Origin: an uncultured Pelagibacteraceae bacterium
GTDB lineage: Bacteria > Pseudomonadota > Alphaproteobacteria > Pelagibacterales > Pelagibacteraceae
Reading direction: 5' to 3'
NCBI GenBank assembly: GCA_902542235.1
Contig: CACBTT010000001.1
Coordinates: 1-64,000 of the forward strand
DNA: 64,000 nucleotides
Below the pieces are notes generated by a model, which had not been told where the DNA came from, did not search any database, and saw nothing but the letters and a program-made list of their open reading frames with translations. This document shows positions 17,518 through 25,412 of this stretch, in pieces; positions within the stretch are counted from its first letter, which is position 1, and every line of letters starts with the position of its first letter. The translations under genes were made by a program, and so were the position numbers.

Positions 17518-18291
17518 TTATTTGTTTTTCCAAGTTGGATTTCTTTTTTCTATAAATGCACTTATACCCTCTTTAGCATCATAAGATGACATGTTAAGTG
17601 TCATCATCTTACTTGTATAATCATAAGCTTTGTTAAGAGGCATTTCTAATTGTTTATAAAAACCCTTTTTACCTATTTTGATAGTTAAATTTGATTTTGA
17701 AGATATTTTTTTTGCGATATCTAAAACTTTTTTATTTAAAGTTTTTGGACTGTAATGATCATTAATTAATCCGATTTCCTTTGCATATTTTGCACTAATT
17801 GGATCACCGGTAAGTAGCATTTCCATCATTCTTTTTCTGCTAATTTTTCGGCTGACAGCTACCATTGGTGTACTGCAAAATAATCCAATTTTTACTCCAG
17901 GTGTAGCAAACGTTGCTGAGTTCGTACTATATGCAAGATCACAACTGGCAGCTAATTGACATCCTGCTGCATAAGCAGCACCATGAACTTTTGCTATTAC
18001 TGGTTTGTTTCCTTCAACTATTTGCATCATTAGTTTTGAACAAAGTTTAAAGAGTTTTAGATGATTAGATCTATTTTTTATACCTCTTACCTCTTTTAAG
18101 TTATGACCTGCACTGAATCCTTTTCCAGCCCCTTCTAAAATAATGACCCTTGTTTCTTTATCATTATCTAATTTTTTGAATGCCTTTAATAAAGATGAAA
18201 GAGTTTTGTAGGATAATGAATTGTAAGTTTTTGGATCATTAATTAAAACTCTTTTAACGCCTGGTGATAATTTATTTATTTTTACAGTCAC
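17518..18291 (-). CDS. Enoyl-CoA hydratase/isomerase family protein
   Basis: This 257-residue crotonase-fold protein starts at GTG (18289-18291), adjoining the stop of the nucleotidyltransferase gene. The oxyanion-hole segments are AGKGFSAGHNLKEV (about 55-68) and VHGAAYAAGCQLAASCDLAYS (about 103-123). The second catalytic Glu region reads FCSTPMVAVSRKI, so one usual acidic residue seems replaced and the exact reaction is open. Crotonases include DmdD/AcuH of DMSP breakdown. A methanethiol-oxidase gene follows 60 bases downstream, but I would not name it DmdD on this basis. Confidence 0.82.
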   Translation of the reverse strand: MTVKINKLSPGVKRVLINDPKTYNSLSYKTLSSLLKAFKKLDNDKETRVIILEGAGKGFSAGHNLKEVRGIKNRSNHLKLFKLCSKLMMQIVEGNKPVIAKVHGAAYAAGCQLAASCDLAYSTNSATFATPGVKIGLFCSTPMVAVSRKISRKRMMEMLLTGDPISAKYAKEIGLINDHYSPKTLNKKVLDIAKKISSKSNLTIKIGKKGFYKQLEMPLNKAYDYTSKMMTLNMSSYDAKEGISAFIEKRNPTWKNK

Positions 18292-18666
18292 TTATTTTAA
18301 TTTACCTTCTTCTCTCATCTTAGCTCTAATTTTTGTTGCTGAAATTTTTTGAATTTCTTCAGGCAAAACTATTTCTTCAATTTTATATCCAACACCTCTT
18401 CCATAACAAATATTTGTAATATTAGGGACAAGCATAATTTTAAACCTGCCCTCAAACTCTGGATTAAGTTTTTCCTCAATATTTTTTTTGACAGTTTCAA
18501 AATCAAATGGGTTATCATCAACACCTTGTACATCTCTAATTTGAATACATACTTGTCCTGTTTTTTTTATAATTTCCTTAAATAGAGTATAGTGACCATC
18601 ATGAAACGGTTGCCATCTTCCTAACATTTGAGCTGTTGGTTTTTTATTATCCCATTGATACGTCAT
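18292..18666 (-). CDS. Cytidylyltransferase-like nucleotidyltransferase
   Basis: I choose the ATG at 18664-18666, overlapping the kinase stop (ATGA), giving 124 residues. The nucleotidyltransferase alpha/beta fold is shown by GRWQPFHDGHYTLF (about 16-29, the HxGH-type motif as HDGH) and ISATKIRAKMREEG near the C-terminus (ISSTxIR-type). Members join a nucleotide to a phosphate ester or nucleotide, such as glycerol-phosphate or nicotinamide mononucleotide. The substrate is unknown. The adjacent P-loop kinase may make the phosphorylated substrate, which is inference from coupling. Confidence 0.75.
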   Translation of the reverse strand: MTYQWDNKKPTAQMLGRWQPFHDGHYTLFKEIIKKTGQVCIQIRDVQGVDDNPFDFETVKKNIEEKLNPEFEGRFKIMLVPNITNICYGRGVGYKIEEIVLPEEIQKISATKIRAKMREEGKLK

Positions 18667-19073
18667 TTGCTTATCTCCTTTAAAATCTTTGGTGCCCAAG
18701 ATTTAGCATCTTGTGTGGTAACATGAAAATTATATTTTTCTGGTTTAATAAACATTTTATTAGTGTCATCAAATCTACCTTCTTTTATTGTATCTACCCA
18801 AACTACATAATCTGCAGGAAATAAACTTCTTGCTTTTGGAGTTGGGCAAATAAAATCTGCAATCACATAATTTCCTTCGTCTTTTAATTTTAATGCAAAG
18901 TCAGCCATTCTTTTTGCTTGTCTTGTTCTACCCTCTTCTGAAAAATCCCAATCGTTTGCGGCTTTTCTTACTTCATCTGCATTTAATCTTTTAGCATTTA
19001 ACAATGGAGCAAGTTCATCAGCCAAAGTTGTTTTGCCTGCTCCAGGTAGTCCCATAATTAATATAATTTTCAT
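18663..19073 (-). CDS. Small P-loop kinase, adenylylsulfate-kinase-like
   Basis: This 136-residue kinase has Walker A GLPGAGKTTLA at about 8-18, LNADEVRK at 29-36 (as in APS kinases), and VIADFICPTPKARSLF at about 73-88, which parallels the FISPxRxxR loop of CysC. It is shorter than true CysC (about 200 residues), so it may phosphorylate a different small alcohol. It lies 15 bases after the Rieske gene and overlaps the nucleotidyltransferase gene by ATGA. The kinase plus nucleotidyltransferase pair suggests activation of a small molecule. Confidence 0.75.
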   Translation of the reverse strand: MKIILIMGLPGAGKTTLADELAPLLNAKRLNADEVRKAANDWDFSEEGRTRQAKRMADFALKLKDEGNYVIADFICPTPKARSLFPADYVVWVDTIKEGRFDDTNKMFIKPEKYNFHVTTQDAKSWAPKILKEISK

Positions 19074-19088
19074 TTTTATGTATTAGCT

Positions 19089-20264
19089 TTAAATTAAATT
19101 ATCAGCAACCCACTTATGAAAGTGATGAGTTGGATTGTCCATTTTAGGAGAAAAATTACCACCATTATAAGCTGGAGAGTTTCTACCTATTTGCATACTT
19201 TGAATTATATCTACATCTTCTTTTTGAATATCTTCCCATTGTTTGTGATTTTTTTGTCTTAATGTTTTATAATTTGTTGAAGTTGCCGCTTCATCTCCAA
19301 CATAATAAATTTCCATATGCTCTATTGTAAACTCATGATTGATTGGCTCTAACCAATAAGCATAATAATGATCTTTGTGAATTCCTAACATTACATTTGG
19401 AAATAACGCTACATACTCAGCTATATTTTCTTTATCTTTCGGCCAATTAGGAAAACATGGAAACTTTTCTTTTCCTTCAAACCTAGGATTATAGACTACT
19501 GTTCCTTGTCCGGCGAAACGATTTGGAAGACCTTGAATATGATAGTGATCTTCTAACTTTGAATAAGAATTTAATCCTGGATGAACCCAAGGCAAATGAT
19601 AGCTTTCACAATAATTTTCAATTGCAAATTTCCAATTACATTTTGCATCTAATTTAAAATAACCATAATCATTTGCATGATGAATTAATTCTCTATCTTT
19701 CAAAGGCCAAAATTTTTCCCATCTTTGACTTAAAGGACTAATGTAATCCTCAAATGAAATTTCATTGTTGTTAATATTGATCATAATTAGATCTAACCAA
19801 ATATATGATCTTATCTCTTTTAAATTACTTTTTGATTTATCAAATCCAGGTGTTTGATGAATATTCATGCCTCCTATATGAGGTGTAGCAACTAATTTTC
19901 CTTCTAAGTCATATGACCATGAATGATATGAGCACCTCATAACATTTCTAATTTTGCCAGCTTCTTTAACTAATTTAACTCCTCTATGACTACAAATATT
20001 ATGAAAAACTTTTATTTCTTTATTTTTTGTTCTAACAATAAGTAAGGGTATTCCAAGTAAATCAATTGGTTTTGCATCACCTTCATCTGGAATAGAACTT
20101 CCAACTCCAATAACGATCCACTTATCTTCAAATAATTTTTTTCTTTCAATTAAAGTATATTCTTTACTGATGTAACATTCATTTGGTAAACCATGAGCTT
20201 CACTAATTGGTTTAGATACAATATCTAACTTTTGTTTATCTATAATATTGTAAATTTCTGACAT
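19089..20264 (-). CDS. Rieske non-heme iron oxygenase, alpha-subunit type
   Basis: This is a 391-residue Rieske oxygenase. The [2Fe-2S] ligands are C91, H93, C111 and H114 (CSH...CSYH). The mononuclear iron site is NYCESYHLPWVHPG at about 217-230 (H223 and H228), with an Asp near DVDIIQSMQ at about 353. The arrangement resembles choline, glycine-betaine and carnitine monooxygenases (GbcA, CntA), which attack quaternary amines. It sits 3 bases after a methyltransferase gene in the egtBD unit, where a trimethylammonium compound is made. No reductase gene is adjacent. The substrate is inferred only as an N-methyl or betaine-like compound. Confidence 0.82.
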   Translation of the reverse strand: MSEIYNIIDKQKLDIVSKPISEAHGLPNECYISKEYTLIERKKLFEDKWIVIGVGSSIPDEGDAKPIDLLGIPLLIVRTKNKEIKVFHNICSHRGVKLVKEAGKIRNVMRCSYHSWSYDLEGKLVATPHIGGMNIHQTPGFDKSKSNLKEIRSYIWLDLIMININNNEISFEDYISPLSQRWEKFWPLKDRELIHHANDYGYFKLDAKCNWKFAIENYCESYHLPWVHPGLNSYSKLEDHYHIQGLPNRFAGQGTVVYNPRFEGKEKFPCFPNWPKDKENIAEYVALFPNVMLGIHKDHYYAYWLEPINHEFTIEHMEIYYVGDEAATSTNYKTLRQKNHKQWEDIQKEDVDIIQSMQIGRNSPAYNGGNFSPKMDNPTHHFHKWVADNLI

Positions 20265-20267
20265 GGT

Positions 20268-20897
20268 TTATTTTATCACTTTATATAACCCTAACCAAGC
20301 ATTTACGTCTTTGCTCGCAATGTAATCTGATTTAAAAAATTTTATTTCTTTCCATTTATTTTGCTTTTTAAGTTGTTCAATTTTTTTATCAAAACCATAT
20401 TCTTCATGTATTCCCTCATTAATAGTAAAACAGATAAATCCATCATTCTTTGTAATCCTGATAAATTCCTCTAAAGCTGGTGGCTTTACATGTCCAAAAG
20501 TAAATGTACCAACACACATAACAGAGTCATATTCGTCATCTTTTTTATTAATGGGTTTATTCAAGTCTACTTGTTCAAGCTTTTTATAAAGATCATTTGG
20601 TACTAATTCTAATAACTTTTTTGAAAGATCTGCCCCATGAAAATTTTTAAAACCATATTTTTTTAATTCAACACCCACCAATCCAGTTCCACAACCAGCA
20701 TCATAAATTTTTGCATCTTTGTTTTTTTGGAATTCCGAAAATACTTTTGTTGTTTCTTTTGGTCCTGTGTAATTCCAATCGACCATATCCTTATCATATT
20801 TATTACCATCTCCCCATTCATCGTAATATTTCATCACTTCATCGGTATCTTTTAACTTATAAATGGGAATTTTGTTACCTACGTCTTTTTGAGCCAT
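20268..20897 (-). CDS. Class I SAM-dependent methyltransferase
   Basis: This is a 209-residue methyltransferase. Motif I is IYDAGCGTGLVGVEL at about 64-78, the acidic residue of motif II is in FHGADLSKKL, and the post-I segment VMCVGTFTFGHVKPPALEE resembles the WBSCR27/Mettl27 group. It lies between egtD (8-base gap) and the Rieske gene (3-base gap). The target is unknown; the setting suggests a small molecule rather than protein or RNA. Confidence 0.8.
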   Translation of the reverse strand: MAQKDVGNKIPIYKLKDTDEVMKYYDEWGDGNKYDKDMVDWNYTGPKETTKVFSEFQKNKDAKIYDAGCGTGLVGVELKKYGFKNFHGADLSKKLLELVPNDLYKKLEQVDLNKPINKKDDEYDSVMCVGTFTFGHVKPPALEEFIRITKNDGFICFTINEGIHEEYGFDKKIEQLKKQNKWKEIKFFKSDYIASKDVNAWLGLYKVIK

Positions 20898-20905
20898 AAT
20901 AAAAC

Positions 20906-21868
20906 TTACTTCACTTTTAATAAAAAAACTCCAAAATAATTTTTTTTATCTGAAAAATATTTTAAGACTTTAAATCCAGATTTATTAACTAATTTAACAA
21001 AGTTATTTTTTGAATATTTATGAGAATTTTCAGTATGAATGGTTTCATCTTTAGTAAATTTAATATTCTTTTTATTAATTTTTAAAGTGAAATTTTTCTT
21101 TGAAATAAGATGCATTTCAATTCTGTTTTTTTTTAAATTGTAGAATGCTTTATGATCAAAACTTTTAGTTTGAAAATTAGAATTACAAATTTTGTTTACT
21201 ACATTTAATATATTTTTATTAAATTTTGCAGTAACTCCCGATTTATCATTGTAAGCATTTTCAAGAGTTTTTTTATTTTTGATCAAATCAACCCCAATTA
21301 CTAAATAAGAATTTTTGCCTATGATTTTTGAAAAATTTTTTAATATTTTTTTTGCATTTTTGGGTAAATAATTTCCTATGGTCGATCCTGGAAAAAAACT
21401 GACTATTTTTTTTTTATTTTTTAAAATTTTATTCAATCTGTTTGTCTGACTAAAATCTGCACATATTGCTGTTACTTTTAAATCTGAGAATTTTTTTGCA
21501 ATTATTGATGCATTTTCAAACAAATATTCCTTGCTAATATCTATAGGAATATATTCTTTGGGTTCACTTAATGATTTTATAAATTTATTTATTTTTTTAT
21601 TTGAGCCACTACCAAATTCTACAATTGTTGAGTTAATTGGTAATTTCTTTCTTATCTCTTTTTGTAAGTTACCTAATATTTCTAACTCTTTATTTGTTGG
21701 GTAATATTCTTTAAGATTTGTAATTTTATTAAATAACTTCGAGCCTTTTTCATCATAAAAATATTTAGGTAATAAATATTTTTGTTTTTTATTTAATAAT
21801 CCTTGTAAGATTAATTTTTTATCATCTTGAATTTGATTGTTTATGTTTATTAATTTTATATTAGTCAC
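20906..21868 (-). CDS. egtD: L-histidine N-alpha-methyltransferase
   Basis: EgtD trimethylates histidine to hercynine in ergothioneine synthesis. The 320-residue protein has the family opening LLPKYFYDEKGSKLFNKIT followed by YYPTN (about 32-58), SAM motif VEFGSGSNKKI at about 83-93, and FFPGSTIGNYLP near 159-170. Its GTG start (21866-21868) shares a base with the egtB stop (TAGTG), so the two are translationally coupled. The order egtB-egtD with EgtB beside it makes the assignment strong. Confidence 0.92.
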   Translation of the reverse strand: MTNIKLININNQIQDDKKLILQGLLNKKQKYLLPKYFYDEKGSKLFNKITNLKEYYPTNKELEILGNLQKEIRKKLPINSTIVEFGSGSNKKINKFIKSLSEPKEYIPIDISKEYLFENASIIAKKFSDLKVTAICADFSQTNRLNKILKNKKKIVSFFPGSTIGNYLPKNAKKILKNFSKIIGKNSYLVIGVDLIKNKKTLENAYNDKSGVTAKFNKNILNVVNKICNSNFQTKSFDHKAFYNLKKNRIEMHLISKKNFTLKINKKNIKFTKDETIHTENSHKYSKNNFVKLVNKSGFKVLKYFSDKKNYFGVFLLKVK

Positions 21869-23085
21869 TAGATGTCATCAGCTAGTCTGACACCACAAAA
21901 CTGCCAGGTATCACTTGGGTAAAAGAAATTTCTATAAGATGCTCTGACATGATTAATAGACGTAGAATGTGAGCCGCCTTTTAAGACAAACTGATTACAC
22001 ATGAACTTATTATTATATTCTCCGAGATTTCCTTCATAAGGTTTGTATTTTTTGTAAGGTGTGTAATTACTACTTGTCCAAGCCCATAAATTTCCATAAA
22101 CATCGTCTGCTTTTTCTTCTACTTCATGAAAAATTTTATTTTCTAAAAAATTACCTTTTTTCTCAGATTGTTTTAAAAAATACTCTAGTTCAAATTCAGT
22201 TGGTAATCTTTTGTTTTTGTATCTTGCAAATGCATCTGCTTCATAGAAACTTATATGAGAAACTGGCTTTTCATTATCAATTTTTTTTACACCGTTTAAT
22301 GTAAAATGATTATTATTATCTATCCAATACATTGGTTTTTGTAATTTGTTATTATTTACAAAATCCCATCCATCAGATAACCAATACTCATGGTTTTTAT
22401 ATCCTCCATCATTAATAAATTCTTTCCACTCTCCATTAGTAACAAATGAATATATTTTAAAAGGATCTAATTGTGTTTCTGATACTGGTAATTCATTATC
22501 GTAACAAAAAATATCTTCGTTGTTTCCATATTTAAATTTTTTACTAGTTTTTAATGTCAATTCATTTTCTTCTTTAGCAGTTGGTTTATCATCATTAGAA
22601 TTATAAGTCGGCATCAATGGATTGTTGTAAAAAATATTTTTAATATCCATTAACATTAATTCTTGATGCTGTTGTTCGTGATTTGAACCTAGTTCAACTA
22701 AAAATGATGTCCTGTTATTTTTTGTCCTTTTTAAAAAATCAATAATATTTTCAGTTACATAGTGTCTATATTTTACAACATCTTTTAAGATGGGTCTATT
22801 TAGTGAACCTCTCTTATTTCGAGGATTGTACTCACCTACAGAATTATAATACGAATTAAATATGTAATTATAATCTTTGTTAAAAGGTTTGTAACTTTCA
22901 TCCAATTCTGACAAGATGAATTTTTCGAAGAACCATGTGGTGTGACCAAGATGCCACTTGAGAGGACTAACATTTTTGCTGGGCTGTATGACCATATCCT
23001 CAGCCTCTAAATTCTTGCACAGGGATAGAGTTTGTTGTCTTGTTTTGGAGAATAATTCTGTAATTTGAGATAATTTATTTTCCAT
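21868..23085 (-). CDS. egtB: Ergothioneine biosynthesis sulfoxide synthase (hercynine oxygenase)
   Basis: EgtB is a non-heme iron enzyme that joins hercynine to cysteine or gamma-glutamylcysteine with oxygen. The N-terminal DinB-like half has HLGHTTWFFEKF (H48) and GSNHEQQHQEL (H136 and H140), the iron-ligand pattern. The C-terminal half is an FGE-sulfatase fold with CNQFVLKGGSHST and RASYRNFFYP and ends WQFCGVRLADD. The 405 residues are typical. No EgtC amidohydrolase or EgtE lyase is seen in the window, so the thiol donor and last step are undefined. It is the first gene of a long minus-strand run. Confidence 0.92.
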   Translation of the reverse strand: MENKLSQITELFSKTRQQTLSLCKNLEAEDMVIQPSKNVSPLKWHLGHTTWFFEKFILSELDESYKPFNKDYNYIFNSYYNSVGEYNPRNKRGSLNRPILKDVVKYRHYVTENIIDFLKRTKNNRTSFLVELGSNHEQQHQELMLMDIKNIFYNNPLMPTYNSNDDKPTAKEENELTLKTSKKFKYGNNEDIFCYDNELPVSETQLDPFKIYSFVTNGEWKEFINDGGYKNHEYWLSDGWDFVNNNKLQKPMYWIDNNNHFTLNGVKKIDNEKPVSHISFYEADAFARYKNKRLPTEFELEYFLKQSEKKGNFLENKIFHEVEEKADDVYGNLWAWTSSNYTPYKKYKPYEGNLGEYNNKFMCNQFVLKGGSHSTSINHVRASYRNFFYPSDTWQFCGVRLADDI

Positions 23086-23115
23086 GACTAAATTTAATTA
23101 AATTTTCAGATCATG

Positions 23116-23135
23116 ACAATGGGTTACAATGTGTT
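23116..23135. repeat. Two tandem 10-base near-identical repeats between egtB and the folate-reductase gene
   Basis: ACAATGGGTT (23116-23125) is followed at once by ACAATGTGTT (23126-23135), one mismatch, in the 104-base divergent gap. Tandem repeats at one-helical-turn spacing are a common form of regulator binding site, but the match is short and no regulator is tied to it. Confidence 0.3.
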
Positions 23136-23189
23136 CAACTGTTTAATATTTTTATAGACACGGAATATAAAATAATTAAGAATTTACTT

Positions 23190-23918
23190 ATGAATTTTTC
23201 TTTAGAAATAGGTCCTAAAACTGATTTAAGCACGTTGCCAAAGGTAAAAGATGTTTATGTTACAATGCTACCTGGAGGTGATTATAAAGAGACCGCTCAA
23301 CAGTCTGGAGAGTTAGTTAAAGAGGGATTTAATCCAGTTCCTCACTTCCCAGCAAGGTCAATAAATGATGATAATCAGCTGAAAGATTATGTTTCTAGAT
23401 GTAAAGATTTGGGTGTTAAGCAGGTCTTGGTGATAGGTGGAAGTCGTGACCCGATCGGAAAATTTGATAGCTCATATCAAATGTTAGAGACAGGGTTTTT
23501 TGACGGTATCAAGATTGGAATTGCTGGACATCCTGAAGGGAGTCCTGATATATCCGACTCTGATTTAGAAAAAGCTATGATAGATAAAAAGCCTTATGCT
23601 GATTATATAGTTACACAGTGGCTAATGGATACTCAGCCTATTATAGATTTTATCTCAAAACAAACAATACCAGTTCATGTTGGAATAACTGGGCCAATGA
23701 AAATATCTAGCTTAATTAAATTTGCTAATATTGTAGGGGCAAAAAATTCCATTAACTTTCTTAAATCTAATTTTAGTAAGGCGTTAGATTTATTGAAACC
23801 TAAAGACCCTAATGATTTAATTGGGAAAGTTAAATCGCATACTGATTATTTCCACATTTATACATTCGGCGGCTTGAAGGAAACTAACAAGTGGTTGAAG
23901 GAGAATAACTATGTCTAA
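23190..23918 (+). CDS. Methylenetetrahydrofolate reductase-like protein
   Basis: This 242-residue protein has a MetF-type TIM-barrel pattern: VYVTMLPGGDY, HFPARSINDDNQLKDYVSRCKDLGVKQVLVIGGS (about 50-83), IGIAGHPEGSPD (about 110-121) and YIVTQWLMD. It is shorter than canonical MetF (about 290 residues) and lacks the usual N-terminal start. It overlaps a DmdA-like tetrahydrofolate-dependent demethylase by 8 bases. The natural reading is that it oxidises the 5-methyl-THF formed by the partner to methylene-THF. No clear Shine-Dalgarno precedes the ATG at 23190. Confidence 0.82.
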   Translation: MNFSLEIGPKTDLSTLPKVKDVYVTMLPGGDYKETAQQSGELVKEGFNPVPHFPARSINDDNQLKDYVSRCKDLGVKQVLVIGGSRDPIGKFDSSYQMLETGFFDGIKIGIAGHPEGSPDISDSDLEKAMIDKKPYADYIVTQWLMDTQPIIDFISKQTIPVHVGITGPMKISSLIKFANIVGAKNSINFLKSNFSKALDLLKPKDPNDLIGKVKSHTDYFHIYTFGGLKETNKWLKENNYV

Positions 23919-25266
23919 TGAATTTGACTATAGTAAACTAAGACATACAACATCAGTAGATCAGTCTGACAGAAAAGTACCATACAATTTAAGACAAAGC
24001 GGACCTACTAAAGTTGAGATGCTAATATCAACAAGAGTAAGGAAATCCCCATACTGGCATTTATCTATGAAAGCAGGATGTTGGAGAGCAACTGTGTATA
24101 ACAGAATTTATCATCCAAGAGGTTATGTGAAACCTGAAGATGGTGGTGCAATGGTTGAGTACGAAGCGATAAAAAACCATGTAACGATGTGGAATGTTGC
24201 AGTTGAAAGACAAATACAAGTTAAAGGACCAGATGCAGAAAAATTTGTTGATTATGTAATTACAAGAGATGCTACTAAAATTTCTCCAATGAGAGGAAGA
24301 TATGTAATTTTGTGTAATGCATATGGAGGAGTATTAAATGATCCTATTCTTTTAAGAATATCTAAAGATGAATTTTGGTTTAGTTTATCAGATAGTGATA
24401 TTGGATTATATCTGCAAGGAGTAAATGCAGATGAAAGGTTTAATGTTCAAATTAATGAGATAGATGCTTGTCCTGTACAAATTCAAGGTCCTAAAGCAAA
24501 AGCTTTAATGAAAGATCTTTGTGGAAGTGAAGTTGACATAGACAACATGCCTTTTTACGGTTTGGCGTCTGCAAAAGTTGGCGGAAGAAGTTGTATTATT
24601 TCTCAAACAGGTTTTTCAGGCGAATCTGGATTTGAAATATATTTAAGAGAAGCAACTTTATATGCCGAAGATATGTGGAATGCTGTTCTTGAAGCAGGTA
24701 AAAAACATAACCTAATGGTGATTGCTCCTGCACACCATAGAAGGATACAAGCTGGAATTCTTTCATGGGGACAAGATATGGATCATGAGCATAATCCATT
24801 TCAATGTAATCTTGGATATCAAGTTTCTTTATCTGGTAAAGGTGAATGGAACAAAAAAGCTGATTATATTGGTAAAAAAGCTCTCGAGAAAATGAAAGCA
24901 GATTTAAAAGCAGGCCATAAACCTTACAAACTTCAATTAGTTGGACTTGAATTAGGAGGAAAACCTATTGAAGAATATGCTCCAGATTTTTGGTTAATTT
25001 CAGAAAACGGCAGTGAGCCTGTAGGATTTATAACTTCTCCTTGGTATCACCCAGAAAAAGGGAAAAATATTGCTATGGGATACGTTCCATTTGATGGCAC
25101 GCTAAATGCAAATGGTTTTCCAAAAGGTAAGGTTGGATCTAAATTTAAAGTCCATCTACCAGAAAAATATTCTGATAAACCTGGAGAACCGGTCGATGCA
25201 GTTGTAGTCGATATTCCATTTACAGAATCTTACAACGCAAATACAAGAGAAGTAGTCAGTAAGTGA
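23911..25266 (+). CDS. DmdA-like GcvT-family tetrahydrofolate-dependent demethylase
   Basis: This is a 451-residue GcvT-fold protein. Segments resembling DMSP demethylase DmdA are IKNHVTMWNVAVERQIQVKG (about 87-106), GGVLNDPILLRISKDEFWFS (about 138-157) and SDSDIGLYLQGV. The GFSGESGFEIYL element near 235 binds folate in GcvT relatives. It is about 80 residues longer than DmdA (about 365-370), with an N-terminal extension that includes YNLRQSG, so it may act on a different methyl donor than DMSP. The 8-base overlap with a folate reductase supports methyl transfer to THF. Confidence 0.8.
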   Translation: MSNEFDYSKLRHTTSVDQSDRKVPYNLRQSGPTKVEMLISTRVRKSPYWHLSMKAGCWRATVYNRIYHPRGYVKPEDGGAMVEYEAIKNHVTMWNVAVERQIQVKGPDAEKFVDYVITRDATKISPMRGRYVILCNAYGGVLNDPILLRISKDEFWFSLSDSDIGLYLQGVNADERFNVQINEIDACPVQIQGPKAKALMKDLCGSEVDIDNMPFYGLASAKVGGRSCIISQTGFSGESGFEIYLREATLYAEDMWNAVLEAGKKHNLMVIAPAHHRRIQAGILSWGQDMDHEHNPFQCNLGYQVSLSGKGEWNKKADYIGKKALEKMKADLKAGHKPYKLQLVGLELGGKPIEEYAPDFWLISENGSEPVGFITSPWYHPEKGKNIAMGYVPFDGTLNANGFPKGKVGSKFKVHLPEKYSDKPGEPVDAVVVDIPFTESYNANTREVVSK

Positions 25267-25276
25267 TAAAAATTTT

Positions 25277-25303
25277 TTTAGGGGGAATTTAATTTCCCCT
25301 AAA
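25277..25303. other. Hairpin between the DmdA-like gene and a 35-aa ORF
   Basis: Arms TTTAGGGG (25277-25284) and CCCCTAAA (25296-25303) pair perfectly, with two more A-T pairs past a bulged G and an AT loop. It starts 11 bases after the demethylase stop and ends one base before the next ATG. There is no T run after it on either strand, so it is not a standard intrinsic terminator. It may protect the upstream mRNA end or hinder initiation of the small ORF. Confidence 0.5.
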
Positions 25304-25304
25304 T

Positions 25305-25412
25305 ATGACGAAAACCTTTTTCATAGTTGTTTGCATTATAATCGCTATTGCTCTAATAATATTCCCATTAATCGTTTCATATAAGGCGCAAAAAAAAAAT
25401 AAAGATAATTAA
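25305..25412 (+). CDS. Single-pass membrane micropeptide (35 aa)
   Basis: The frame runs from the ATG at 25305 to a TAA that shares a base with the next ATG (TAATG). The peptide has one strongly hydrophobic helix (about residues 5-25, rich in Ile, Val and Ala) and a Lys/Gln/Asn tail, consistent with a small inner-membrane protein. The coupled downstream gene is a Yip1-like membrane protein, suggesting a complex. There is no family recognition and it is very short, so confidence is limited. Confidence 0.45.
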   Translation: MTKTFFIVVCIIIAIALIIFPLIVSYKAQKKNKDN

